NCBI RefSeq assembly: GCF_030814995.1
Contig: NZ_JAUSVX010000006.1
Location: forward strand, 310,001-374,000
Length of the DNA stretch: 64,000 bases
Reading direction: 5' to 3'
Origin: Labrys wisconsinensis
Lineage (GTDB): Bacteria > Pseudomonadota > Alphaproteobacteria > Rhizobiales > Labraceae
Shown here: piece after piece, positions 8,725 to 16,603 of the stretch
How the letters are laid out: each line of letters starts with the position of its first letter
Numbering within the stretch: the first letter of the stretch is position 1
Program-made: the position numbers and the translations under genes
The notes under the pieces: model-generated
The model's input: only the letters and a program-made list of their open reading frames with translations
What the model was told of the DNA's origin: nothing
The model's database searches: none

Positions 8725-8759
8725 TCCACCTGCATCAGGCCGGCTGATGCAGGTGGATC
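8723..8759 (+). terminator. Perfect 15-bp inverted repeat at the end of the PAS-LuxR gene
   Basis: Arms GATCCACCTGCATCA (8723-8737) and its exact complement (8745-8759) flank a 7-base loop. The first arm starts inside the stop codon. No T-tract follows, so it may be a terminator, an operator, or both. Its centre shares 17 of 18 bases with the motif at 6746-6763. Confidence 0.6.
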
Positions 8760-8852
8760 TATGGCGTTCGGGGCGTGCCTTCTACTGTTGCAAGGCCGGG
8801 CGATGCGACGGATTCCGTCGGACGTGGCCCGGATCTCTCCTCAGGGCGTACA

Positions 8853-10052
8853 ATGGATCAGCCGGTCGCGGGGCCACGGGATGAACATCTGCATGTGCTG
8901 CAGCAGTACGAGGTGCTCGACACTCCGCCGGAACCGGCCTTCGACACCATCGCGGCCATGGCGGCCCTGCTGTTGAAGACGGCGGCCTGCGCCATCAATT
9001 TCATCGGCGCCGACCGGCAATGGACCAAGGCGGCCGTCGGCCTGCCAGCCGGCGCGCCGCCGCCGGGCGGCCTTTCCGAACTCTGCGCCCAGGCCGTGCT
9101 TCAGGATGACATCCTCGTCATCCCCGACATGGCCGGCGATCCGCGCTTTGCGCATCTGCTGCCGTCCGTCGCCGGGGCGGCGCTGCGCTTCTATGCCGGC
9201 GTGCCGCTCGAGACGCGCGAAGGCCGTCGCATCGGCGTGCTCTGCGTGCTCGATCCGCAGCCGCGCGCCCTCGCCGACGAGCACAGGATGCTGCTGCGCG
9301 CGCTCGCCCGCCAGGTGATGACCGAGCTCGACCTCAGGCGGTCCCTGGCGGCCGAGCGTGCCGCCAGGATGGAGGCCGAGAGGCTGCTCGTCGAGAAGGG
9401 CGAGCTCATCGCCCGCAACGACATGCTGATGCGCGAGGTCGACCATCGCGTGAAGAACTCGCTGCAGGTCGTCTCCAGCATGCTGCGCCTGCACGCCCGC
9501 CAGGTCGCCGACCAGGGCGCCGCAAGGGCCCTGGAGGAGGCGCAGCAGCGGATCGCCTCCATCGCCGCCGTGCACGAGCAGCTCTATCGCGCCTCGAACA
9601 GCGACGTCGTCGACATGGCGGTGTTCCTCCCCGGGCTGTGCCAGGCCCTGGCCGCCAACCGCCCGGCCCATGTCGAGGCGGTGACGGTCGCGGCCGAGCC
9701 GCTGATCCTCGATTCCGATCGCGCCATGAAGATGGGGCTACTCGCCGGCGAGCTCGTCAGCAATGCCTTCAAGCATGCCTATCCCGCCGACCGGCGCGGC
9801 TCGATCCACGTGGCGCTGGTCCGCGACGGCGGGACCGCCCGCCTCACCGTCGCCGATGACGGCGTCGGCCTGCCCGCCGGCTTCGCGGCGGACGCGGGTC
9901 ACGGGCTCGGCATGCGCCTCGTGCATGCCGTGCTCGGCCAGTATGGCGGCTTCGTCCGGGCCGAGACCGGGCCGGGCACCCGGTTCATCGCGGACATGCC
10001 GCTCGATGAGGCTCCGCGTGAGGGCCATAGTCCCGTCGGCCCCGGTCGCTGA
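8853..10052 (+). CDS. GAF-domain HWE-type sensor histidine kinase
   Basis: Soluble sensor kinase of 399 residues. A GAF domain fills about residues 20-160 (EYEVLDTPPEPAFDTI-like opening, then ETREGRRIGVLCVLDPQPR), followed by a HisKA_2/HWE phosphoacceptor segment with REVDHRVKNSLQVVSSMLRLHARQ, where the His of DHRVKN is the likely phosphorylation site. The ATPase domain has ELVSNAFKHAYP and GVGLP...GHGLGMRLVHAV. Such kinases are common in Alphaproteobacteria and often feed the general stress or light responses. ATG 8853 is preferred over an upstream in-frame ATG at 8775 because homologues begin close to MDQ. No response regulator with a receiver domain is adjacent. A hairpin follows. Confidence 0.87.
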   Translation: MDQPVAGPRDEHLHVLQQYEVLDTPPEPAFDTIAAMAALLLKTAACAINFIGADRQWTKAAVGLPAGAPPPGGLSELCAQAVLQDDILVIPDMAGDPRFAHLLPSVAGAALRFYAGVPLETREGRRIGVLCVLDPQPRALADEHRMLLRALARQVMTELDLRRSLAAERAARMEAERLLVEKGELIARNDMLMREVDHRVKNSLQVVSSMLRLHARQVADQGAARALEEAQQRIASIAAVHEQLYRASNSDVVDMAVFLPGLCQALAANRPAHVEAVTVAAEPLILDSDRAMKMGLLAGELVSNAFKHAYPADRRGSIHVALVRDGGTARLTVADDGVGLPAGFAADAGHGLGMRLVHAVLGQYGGFVRAETGPGTRFIADMPLDEAPREGHSPVGPGR

Positions 10053-10092
10053 CCGGTGCAGGGCGGGTGACGCTCGAACGCGCGGGCTTGCG

Positions 10093-10127
10093 CCAAGGGC
10101 CGATGAGTCAAGCTCATCGGCCCTTGG
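10093..10127 (+). terminator. Hairpin terminator after the HWE kinase
   Basis: Perfect inverted repeat with 15-base arms, CCAAGGGCCGATGAG (10093-10107) and its complement (10113-10127), around a 5-base loop. It starts 40 bases after the kinase stop codon and separates that gene from the phosphate transporter. It is followed by TATATTGG rather than a T-run. Confidence 0.7.
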
Positions 10128-10241
10128 TATATTGGCCGAAGGATCAGACTGTTACCGGTTCCGCAGGGGCCGACTGGTCATGCGAGGTTCATGGAAGGGG
10201 TCTAGCGTCCCGTTTCGAGAATATGCATGGGAGTTGGCGCC

Positions 10242-11846
10242 ATGGTTGATGTAGTCTCGAGCGAAGTTGGAATTCCGCGCGTCGAGCATCCGCTCGATCG
10301 GCCAAGTACCGTCGGCAAATGGTTCATGCCGGTGTTCGGCGCCGTCGTGCTGGCGGGGCTGGTCTATATCGGCTACGCCCTCGGGCAGGAGCTGACCGGC
10401 GCCGTCGCCGTGCCGTGGATCCTGCTCGGCCTCGCCCTGCTGATCGCGCTCGGCTTCGAGTTCGTCAACGGCTTCCACGACACGGCCAATGCGGTCGCCA
10501 CGGTGATCTACACCCACTCCCTGCCGGCCGAGCTGGCGGTGATGTGGTCGGGCTTCTTCAACTTCCTCGGCGTGCTGACCTCCACCGGCGCCGTCGCCTT
10601 CGGCATCATCTCGCTCCTGCCGGTGGAGCTGATCCTGCAGGTCAACTCCAGCGCCGGCCTCGCCATGGTGTTCGCGCTGCTGGTCGCCGCCATCATCTGG
10701 AACCTCGGCACCTGGTATCTCGGCCTGCCGGCCTCGAGCTCGCACACGCTGGTCGGCTCGATCATCGGCGTCGGCCTCGCCAACCAGTTCCTGGCTCCGG
10801 TCGGCACCGCCACCAGCGGCGTCGACTGGTCCCAGGCCACCAATGTCGGCATGTCGCTCCTGGTCTCGCCGGTCGTCGGCTTCTTCGCGGCGGCGCTGCT
10901 GCTGCTGGCGCTCAAGCTGGTGGTGAAGAACAAGGAGCTCTACGAGGCGCCGAAGTCCAATGCGCCGCCGCCGTTGTGGATCCGCGGCCTGCTGATCTTC
11001 ACCTGCACCGGCGTCAGCTTCGCCCACGGCTCCAATGACGGCCAGAAGGGCATGGGCCTGATCATGCTGATCCTGATCGGCGTGGTGCCCACCGCCTTCG
11101 CCCTCAACCGCACCCCCGACATCAACTATCTCGAGGCCTACAAGACCGCGGCCGTCTCGGTCGGGCAGGCCCTCGACAAGTATGCCAAGCCCGGCATCAC
11201 CGTCGCCGACCCCAAGGCGGTGGTGGGCGATGCCGTGCGCAACAAGACCTGGTCGGATGAGACCACGGTGGCGCTCAAGACCTATATCGCCGACACCTCG
11301 GCCAAGGTCGCGCCCTATGCGAGCGTCGAGAAGCTGCCGACCGACCTGGTCACCAACGCCCGCAACGACATCTACCTCATCGGCGAGGCGCTGAAGCTGA
11401 TCGACAAGAAGAAGCTGCTGCCGATGGAGGCGGCCGACCTGGCGGCGGTGACGAGCTACCACAAGGCGGTCGACAACGCGACCAAGTTCATTCCGCTCTG
11501 GGTCAAGGTGGCCGTGGCCCTCGCCCTCGGTCTCGGCACCATGGTCGGCTGGAGGCGCATCGTCGTCACGGTCGGCGAGAAGATCGGCAAGAGCCATCTG
11601 ACCTATGGCCAGGGCGCCTCGGCCGAGTTGGTGGCCATGGCCACCATCGGCGCCGCCGACTATATGGGCTTGCCGGTCTCCACCACCCATGTGCTGTCGT
11701 CGGGCGTCGCCGGCACCATGGCGGCCAACGGCTCCGGCCTGCAATGGTCGACCGTGCGCAACATGCTGATGGCCTGGGTGCTGACGCTGCCGGCGTCGAT
11801 CGCCCTGGCTTTCGTGCTGTTCGTCGTGCTCCGGCACGTCTTCTGA
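10242..11846 (+). CDS. PiT family inorganic phosphate transporter
   Basis: Low-affinity phosphate (metal-phosphate/H+ symport) transporter of 534 residues. Both PiT signatures are present: EFVNGFHDTANAVATVIYT in the N-terminal repeat and SFAHGSNDGQKGMGL in the C-terminal repeat. About ten hydrophobic helices are interrupted by a long hydrophilic loop at roughly residues 285-410, typical of the larger bacterial PiT proteins. The ATG at 10242 is preceded by GGGAG; an in-frame ATG at 10227 adds five residues only. No PhoU-like gene is adjacent. The gene has its own upstream region after a terminator hairpin. Confidence 0.92.
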   Translation: MVDVVSSEVGIPRVEHPLDRPSTVGKWFMPVFGAVVLAGLVYIGYALGQELTGAVAVPWILLGLALLIALGFEFVNGFHDTANAVATVIYTHSLPAELAVMWSGFFNFLGVLTSTGAVAFGIISLLPVELILQVNSSAGLAMVFALLVAAIIWNLGTWYLGLPASSSHTLVGSIIGVGLANQFLAPVGTATSGVDWSQATNVGMSLLVSPVVGFFAAALLLLALKLVVKNKELYEAPKSNAPPPLWIRGLLIFTCTGVSFAHGSNDGQKGMGLIMLILIGVVPTAFALNRTPDINYLEAYKTAAVSVGQALDKYAKPGITVADPKAVVGDAVRNKTWSDETTVALKTYIADTSAKVAPYASVEKLPTDLVTNARNDIYLIGEALKLIDKKKLLPMEAADLAAVTSYHKAVDNATKFIPLWVKVAVALALGLGTMVGWRRIVVTVGEKIGKSHLTYGQGASAELVAMATIGAADYMGLPVSTTHVLSSGVAGTMAANGSGLQWSTVRNMLMAWVLTLPASIALAFVLFVVLRHVF

Positions 11847-11922
11847 CCGGAATGTCGCAATCCCGGGGCGGTGCGGCGGATCGCTGCGCCGCCCCGTCCC
11901 GTTTCAGCCTGGACGCCGGACC

Positions 11923-12954
11923 ATGGTGGATGTCGCCAGCCTGCCTCTGCTCGCGCGCGATGCGCAGAGCCATGCCCCCGGGCTCGTCTGGGCCCTGCGC
12001 CTGCTGCCCGGCGGAGCGGCGCAACGCCTGACCGCCGCCGAGGCCGCGGCCGCCATCGGCGGCGCGGAAGCCGGTTGGCTATGGCTGCATGTCGACCTCC
12101 TCGACCGCCGCGCCCATGACTGGCTGCACCAGACCTGTTCTCTGCCGCCCGCCACCCGGGCGGTCCTGGACGGCCACGACGACGCCCTGATGCTCGGCTA
12201 CGAGGACGGCGTGGTGCACGGGGTCTGCGCCGATTTCCACGGCGAGCTCGGTGGCGTCGGCCAGACCCTCGGGCGCCTCACCTTCGCCGTCGGCGAGCAC
12301 ATGCTCGTCACCGGCCGGCGCCATCCGCTCGAGGCGACCGAAGCGGTCCGCCAGGCCGTGGAGTCCGGCAGCCTGCGACCGGCCACCGCCTTCGATGTCC
12401 TCGGCGACATCATCACCACCTTCTGCAAGGCGACGTCCCGGCATCTGTCCGCCATCGCGACGACGCTCGACCAGGTGGAGGACGTGCTCGTCACCGGACG
12501 GATCAACAACGAGCGGCGCCGGCTGATGGCGGCGCGCCGGCTCACCCTCGCCGTGCACCGGCCGGTGGCGGCGCTCGCCCATCTCTTCCAGGACGAGGAC
12601 TGCGAGACCTGGGACCTCTCCGAGGCCGGCCGCGGCGCTTTGCGCCGCCTGGGCGGCCGGCTCCAGGCGCTCGACCGCGACGTCATCATGGTCGGCGACC
12701 GGGCCAGGCTGCTGCACGAGGAGGTGACGACCGAGCTCGCCGACGAATCCAACCGCAGCCTCAGGGCGCTGGCCGTCATGAGCGCCCTGCTGCTGCCCGG
12801 CTCGCTGATCGCCGGCATCTTCGGCATGAACGTCAAGGGCCTGCCGCTCCTCGACACCGATGGCGGCTTCTGGATCGCCATGGCGGTGACGTCGCTGGCG
12901 ACCCTCATGTTCTACTGGGCGCTGCGGCGCGCCGGCCTCACCCTGCGCTTCTGA
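11923..12954 (+). CDS. CorA/ZntB-type metal transporter
   Basis: Divalent-cation transporter of the CorA superfamily, 343 residues. A long alpha/beta cytoplasmic domain (about residues 1-270) is followed by two C-terminal transmembrane helices, the first ending in the pore motif GMN (IFGMNVKGLP). The short periplasmic loop and a basic C-terminus fit the CorA topology. The loop after GMN does not carry the MPEL that marks Mg-selective CorA, so zinc efflux (ZntB-like) or another cation is possible. It lies 76 bases downstream of the phosphate transporter. A second, more classical CorA is at 26776-27741. Confidence 0.87.
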   Translation: MVDVASLPLLARDAQSHAPGLVWALRLLPGGAAQRLTAAEAAAAIGGAEAGWLWLHVDLLDRRAHDWLHQTCSLPPATRAVLDGHDDALMLGYEDGVVHGVCADFHGELGGVGQTLGRLTFAVGEHMLVTGRRHPLEATEAVRQAVESGSLRPATAFDVLGDIITTFCKATSRHLSAIATTLDQVEDVLVTGRINNERRRLMAARRLTLAVHRPVAALAHLFQDEDCETWDLSEAGRGALRRLGGRLQALDRDVIMVGDRARLLHEEVTTELADESNRSLRALAVMSALLLPGSLIAGIFGMNVKGLPLLDTDGGFWIAMAVTSLATLMFYWALRRAGLTLRF

Positions 12955-12976
12955 CGCCCGGCCTGCCGCCGGTGCC

Positions 12977-14137
12977 TCAGGTCGGATCTTCCCGATGCAG
13001 GTCGTGCACGGCGACGCCCGAGGCGCCGGCCGGCGGCACCAGCCATTGGCGATGGCGCAAGGTGCGTTGCGTGTCCTCCAGGCCGGCTTCCCAATGCTCG
13101 CGCATCGATGTGCCGGAGAACTCGTAGTCCTTGGCGTGGCCCTCGTAGTTCTTGTGCTGGTAGATGAGGTGCACGATGTTGACGAAGCCGGCCTTCGAGT
13201 AGTCTTGGATCAGCGCCTCCTCCTCCTTGGTCAGGAGGTCCTTGGGAAGGCGCTTCAAGGCGTCGAGCAGGTGCAGCTTCAGCCCGCGGAGCCGCTCGAA
13301 ATTGGTGGTGTTCTGGCGGGTGCGGCTCGAATACATGATGTCCTTGTGGCGGGACAGCACCTCCGGCATGCTGCGCGGCAGGGTGCCGCGGGCGCTGAAC
13401 AGGTCGACCTGGAACACCAGCGAGCTACGCTCCTCCTCCTGGTCGAGCAGATATTGCAGCGGCGTGTTGGAGACGATGCCGCCGTCCCAGTAATATTCGC
13501 CCTCGATGCGGACCGCCGGCAGCGCCGGCGGCAGCGCGCCGCTGGCCATGATGTGCTCGGGCCCGATACGCACATTGTCCGTGTCGAAATAGACGAAATT
13601 GCCGGTGCGCACGTTGACGGCGCCGACGCTGAGGCGCTTGTTGCCGTCGTTGAGCACGTCGAAGTCGATGACCTCCTCCAACGTCTCCTTCAGCTCGGCC
13701 GAGTCGTAGAAGCTGGTGGCGCCTTCGGCGCCCTGCGGCTGCAGCCAGGGGTTGGGGAAGCGCGGCTTGAAGAAGCCGGGCTGGCCCTGGGTCATGGTCA
13801 TCCACGAGCTGGTACGGTTGCGGATGTCGCGGAACATATCGCCTTCGGGCGTGTAGGCCCAGATCTTGCGGCCCGAGATCTTCTGCCAGAACTGCTCGAG
13901 GCGATGCAGCCGGTGACGCGGCTCGTTGCCGGCGATGATCGAGGCGTTGACCGCGCCGATCGACACGCCGGAGAGCCAGGTCGGCTCGCAGCCCGCATCG
14001 GCCAGCGCCTGGTAGACGCCGGCCTGGTAGGCGCCGAGGGCGCCGCCGCCCTGGAACACCAGGGCGACGCGGTCATAGAGCGCCGAGATCTCCTCGAGGG
14101 TGGCACGGGCCGCCTTCTGCGGATTGCGTTCGAGCAT
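12977..14137 (-). CDS. Patatin-like phospholipase with DUF3734 tail
   Basis: Lipid acyl hydrolase, 386 residues. The patatin oxyanion motif GGGALG (residues 30-35), the nucleophile Ser59 in GVSIG and the catalytic Asp218 in DGG form a complete Ser-Asp dyad. The C-terminal third (SRTRQNTTNFERLRGLKLHLLDAL...) is a DUF3734-type extension. ATG 14137 has GGAG seven bases upstream; the ORF extends further but through repeat sequence. Homologues in Hyphomicrobiales often sit near hydroxybutyrate/acetoacetate genes (from general knowledge), and here an acetoacetate decarboxylase gene is immediately upstream on the same strand. A role in poly-hydroxybutyrate or lipid turnover is inferred. Confidence 0.88.
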   Translation of the reverse strand: MLERNPQKAARATLEEISALYDRVALVFQGGGALGAYQAGVYQALADAGCEPTWLSGVSIGAVNASIIAGNEPRHRLHRLEQFWQKISGRKIWAYTPEGDMFRDIRNRTSSWMTMTQGQPGFFKPRFPNPWLQPQGAEGATSFYDSAELKETLEEVIDFDVLNDGNKRLSVGAVNVRTGNFVYFDTDNVRIGPEHIMASGALPPALPAVRIEGEYYWDGGIVSNTPLQYLLDQEEERSSLVFQVDLFSARGTLPRSMPEVLSRHKDIMYSSRTRQNTTNFERLRGLKLHLLDALKRLPKDLLTKEEEALIQDYSKAGFVNIVHLIYQHKNYEGHAKDYEFSGTSMREHWEAGLEDTQRTLRHRQWLVPPAGASGVAVHDLHREDPT

Positions 14138-14157
14138 TCTCGGTCTCCGACAGCCTG

Positions 14158-14258
14158 AAGCGTTCTGCGGTCCGGCGGAATCGCCAAGTCTCGCAAAGAC
14201 GCGTCGAAACAAAGAGTGAGAGCAAAGCAGCGTTTCCGCCCAAATGTGCTTTGCTCCG
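14158..14258 (-). repeat. Dispersed intergenic repeat, copy B
   Basis: Inverse-orientation relative of the element at 3231-3334. Bases 14191-14237 match the reverse complement of 3254-3300 at 42 of 47 positions. It contains the same hairpin arms (GAGCAAAGC at 14220-14228, GCTTTGCTC at 14248-14256). It lies between adc and the patatin gene, next to a second palindromic element. Confidence 0.75.
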
Positions 14259-14260
14259 AA

Positions 14261-14304
14261 GCATTTTCAAGCGGACCGGCACTCGGTTCGCGTGAAGAAA
14301 ATGC
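14261..14304. repeat. Interspersed palindrome of Hyphomicrobiales type
   Basis: Arms GCATTTTC (14261-14268) and GAAAATGC (14297-14304) flank a centre containing AAGCGGACCGG and CGGTTCGCGTGAA. Intergenic palindromes of this form (GAAAATGC ... GAACCGG ...) are, from memory, abundant in rhizobial genomes as mosaic elements. Only one copy is seen in this window. Family membership is recollection, not a search result. Confidence 0.5.
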
Positions 14305-14320
14305 GTAAAAAGGAAATAGA

Positions 14321-14355
14321 GAGCTTGATCGATTCAGTTTGAAGCGATCAAGCTC
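14321..14355 (-). terminator. Rho-independent terminator of adc
   Basis: Inverted repeat with 11-base arms (GAGCTTGATCG at 14321-14331, CGATCAAGCTC at 14345-14355) and a 13-base loop. Read on the minus strand it starts seven bases after the adc stop and is followed by TCTATTTCCTTTTT, a good T-rich tail. Confidence 0.75.
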
Positions 14356-14361
14356 CGGGTT

Positions 14362-15108
14362 TTATCGCGCCTCGGTGAGATAGTCGTAGACCACTTCGCC
14401 GAGGCCAAGCGTCAGGTCGGCCTTGAAGTGCAGGGCCGAAACCACCTCGACGACCGGCAGGCGGGCGACGTCGGCCATGACGTGCGGGCGCAGGTCGAGC
14501 GCCGCCGGCGCGGTCCAGGCCTCTTTCAGCGTCACGTCGGTGAGGTGATAGCGCACCAGCTCGCAGATGCGCATGCTGCCGTCGACATGCGGGATGATCT
14601 TGATCAGGAAGTTCGGCGCCCCCAGCGCCGCCAGCACCTGGTCCCGGTCGGCCGGCCGATGCTTGTAGCCCATGGTGCCGATGGCGCACAGGACGCTGCC
14701 GTAGTGCAGCGTGCCCACCACCACCTCGCCCTCGTGCACGATCTTCGGGCTGGCGAGCTTCTTGGGGAAGCCCCAGAGCTCGCGGCCGCCGGCGATCGGC
14801 GCGTCGTCGTCGAGATACATGGAGTGGACATAGACGCCATGCTCGCCGCGAAAGCGCACCGGGATCACCTGGCCGCTCTCGGTATAGTCGCCGAAGCCGG
14901 TGGAGTCCGGCATGCGGATGAACTCGTACTTGACCACCGGCTCGTCGATCTCGAGCGGCGCCGGCACCACCGCTTCCAGCGCCTCGCGCGTGGTGCGGTA
15001 GGTGATGATCACATATTCCCGGTCGAAGAAGCGGTAGGGACCGGGCGGGAAGGATGGGTTGGTCAGCGGCATGGCGCTGGCGCGCTTCAGGACGTCGGCG
15101 ATTTCCAA
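14362..15108 (-). CDS. adc: Acetoacetate decarboxylase (TTG start)
   Basis: Decarboxylates acetoacetate to acetone and CO2 through a Schiff base on lysine. The catalytic pair is visible as Lys116-Lys117 in [10 protein letters not shown], aligning with the Lys115-Lys116 pair of the clostridial enzyme. The TTG at 15108 is chosen: AGGGGAAG lies just upstream, the resulting N-terminus ([20 protein letters not shown]) matches family starts, and 248 residues is the normal length (clostridial Adc about 244); the upstream ATG at 15246 would add a Pro/Arg-rich tail. It lies upstream of the patatin-like gene on the same strand, separated by repeats and a terminator. Confidence 0.88.
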   Translation of the reverse strand: MEIADVLKRASAMPLTNPSFPPGPYRFFDREYVIITYRTTREALEAVVPAPLEIDEPVVKYEFIRMPDSTGFGDYTESGQVIPVRFRGEHGVYVHSMYLDDDAPIAGGRELWGFPKKLASPKIVHEGEVVVGTLHYGSVLCAIGTMGYKHRPADRDQVLAALGAPNFLIKIIPHVDGSMRICELVRYHLTDVTLKEAWTAPAALDLRPHVMADVARLPVVEVVSALHFKADLTLGLGEVVYDYLTEAR

Positions 15109-15439
15109 GCGGCTTCCCCTCTGGCAAACCAGTCGTGGTGACCTCGGCGTGATGTCGCATGGCGTCATGACAACGTCGTGTCGGCCGTCTCCTGGGGAAG
15201 CGGGGCGAGCGACGGGGCGCGGGACGAAACATGCATGTATTGGCATGATCTCCTGCTGCCAGGCTCCACGGCCTGCCGTGGGCGTCAGAGGCCCGCAGCC
15301 AAGTCAAATCGTCAAATGCCGGGACTTGCTCGGACAGAGCGAGTTAACCTGTTTTAAGCGAAACCCTTCCTAGATTGTCGCTCGACCAACAGCACGGGTT
15401 GCGAAGACGCCAGTGATCGCCGGCGAGGCCCTGAACGAC
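15109..15439. other. Intergenic region between adc and the GNAT-like gene
   Basis: Divergent upstream region of about 330 bases serving adc (minus) and the GNAT-like gene (plus). It holds ATGCATGTATTGGCAT, an imperfect dyad near 15231-15246, and GTTAACCTGTTTTAAG near 15344, where two TTAA boxes are six rather than seven bases apart. No convincing sigma-70 or sigma-54 promoter or further gene was found. Confidence 0.4.
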
Positions 15440-16558
15440 ATGGCGGATCCTTTGCTGATCGCGCGCGTTCGCGCCCTCTCGCCCCAGGACCTCGATGCCG
15501 TCTCCGACCTGTTCCTGAAGCTCTTCCGCCGGGGCCGTCCGCGGCGCAAGGACGTCCTGACCCACTATCTCAGCGAGCTTTTCTTCGGCGAGACGCAGCA
15601 GAAGGCCTTCCCGTCCGGACAGGTCTATACATCGCCGACCGGACGGCTCGCCGGCTTCATCGGCGGCATCAACCAGCCGATGGTGCTCGACGGCACGCCG
15701 ATGAGCGGCATGGTGGGCTGCGGCATGATGCTCGATCCCGGCCATGGCGATGCCCTCGCCCTGTTCCGGCTGCTGCGCGCCATCCTGCACCAGGGGCAGG
15801 GCTTTTCCTCCACCGACACGGCGGCGCCGATCTCGCGCGACGTGCTGGAGCGCGTCGGCGCGGTGCATCTGCCGCTGCATAGCCTCGACTGGCTGCTGGT
15901 GCTGAGCCGGGGCGCCTATCTCGCCGGCGTCTTCGCCGACCGGTTCCGCAACCGGACGGTGACGAACCTCCTCGGCGCGGCGGCGCAGGCCTTCCAGCCG
16001 CGGGCCGAGATCCGGCTGCCGCGCGGCGGGCAGGCGGCGCTGCGCTTCTTCGCCCCTTCCACCGACGAGCTCGCGGCCGCGCTGGCGCGCCTGTCGCGGC
16101 TCTACGCGCTGCGTCCGGACTGGTCGGCCGCCGATCCGCATCTGCGGGGCCGCCTGGCCGAGGCGGCGCGGCGCCGGCGCCACGGCGTGCTCAAGGCCAT
16201 GGTCGCCACCGATGCCGCCGGCGAGCCGCTCGCCTGCTGGCTGGCCTATCTCAGGCGAGGCGGCGTGGCCCAGCTCCTCCAGGTCCTGGCGGTGCCGCAG
16301 CATATGGATGCGGCGCTCGCCAATCTCGCGGCCACGGCGGCCGCGGCCGGTGCCGTCGCCGTGCGCGGCCGGGCCCAGCCCGAGCAGATCGCCGCGCTGA
16401 CGCGCATGAACGCCAGCTTCCGGCCGGTCTCCTCGACGCTGATCCATGCCGCGGACGCGCGGGTGCTGAGAGCCTGCCACGAGGCCTCGCACAATGCCCT
16501 GCTCACGGGCCTCGCCGGCGAATCCTGGACCCGCCTGATCGACGACGATTTCCGCTGA
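15440..16558 (+). CDS. GNAT-like acyltransferase family protein
   Basis: Protein of 372 residues (from ATG 15440) that looks like two tandem GNAT-type acyltransferase folds: an N-terminal module at about 5-150 opening VRALSPQDLDAVSDLFLKLFRRG, and a second at about 195-345 with LACWLAYLRRGGVAQLLQVLAVPQH. The acyl-CoA motif is weak, so the substrate and even activity are unknown. A GTG at 15413 is an alternative start adding nine residues. The distribution of Arg/Ala matches its neighbours, so there is no sign of recent transfer. The gene is probably monocistronic, convergent with the hydrolase at 16604. Confidence 0.55.
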   Translation: MADPLLIARVRALSPQDLDAVSDLFLKLFRRGRPRRKDVLTHYLSELFFGETQQKAFPSGQVYTSPTGRLAGFIGGINQPMVLDGTPMSGMVGCGMMLDPGHGDALALFRLLRAILHQGQGFSSTDTAAPISRDVLERVGAVHLPLHSLDWLLVLSRGAYLAGVFADRFRNRTVTNLLGAAAQAFQPRAEIRLPRGGQAALRFFAPSTDELAAALARLSRLYALRPDWSAADPHLRGRLAEAARRRRHGVLKAMVATDAAGEPLACWLAYLRRGGVAQLLQVLAVPQHMDAALANLAATAAAAGAVAVRGRAQPEQIAALTRMNASFRPVSSTLIHAADARVLRACHEASHNALLTGLAGESWTRLIDDDFR

Positions 16559-16603
16559 GCGCCCCTCGATCGGGGCGCCCCCGCTCCCGAGCCGGACCGG
16601 CGC

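Noticed and set aside
15344-15359. CtrA box upstream of the GNAT-like gene
   Set aside because: The TTAA boxes are separated by six bases rather than seven.
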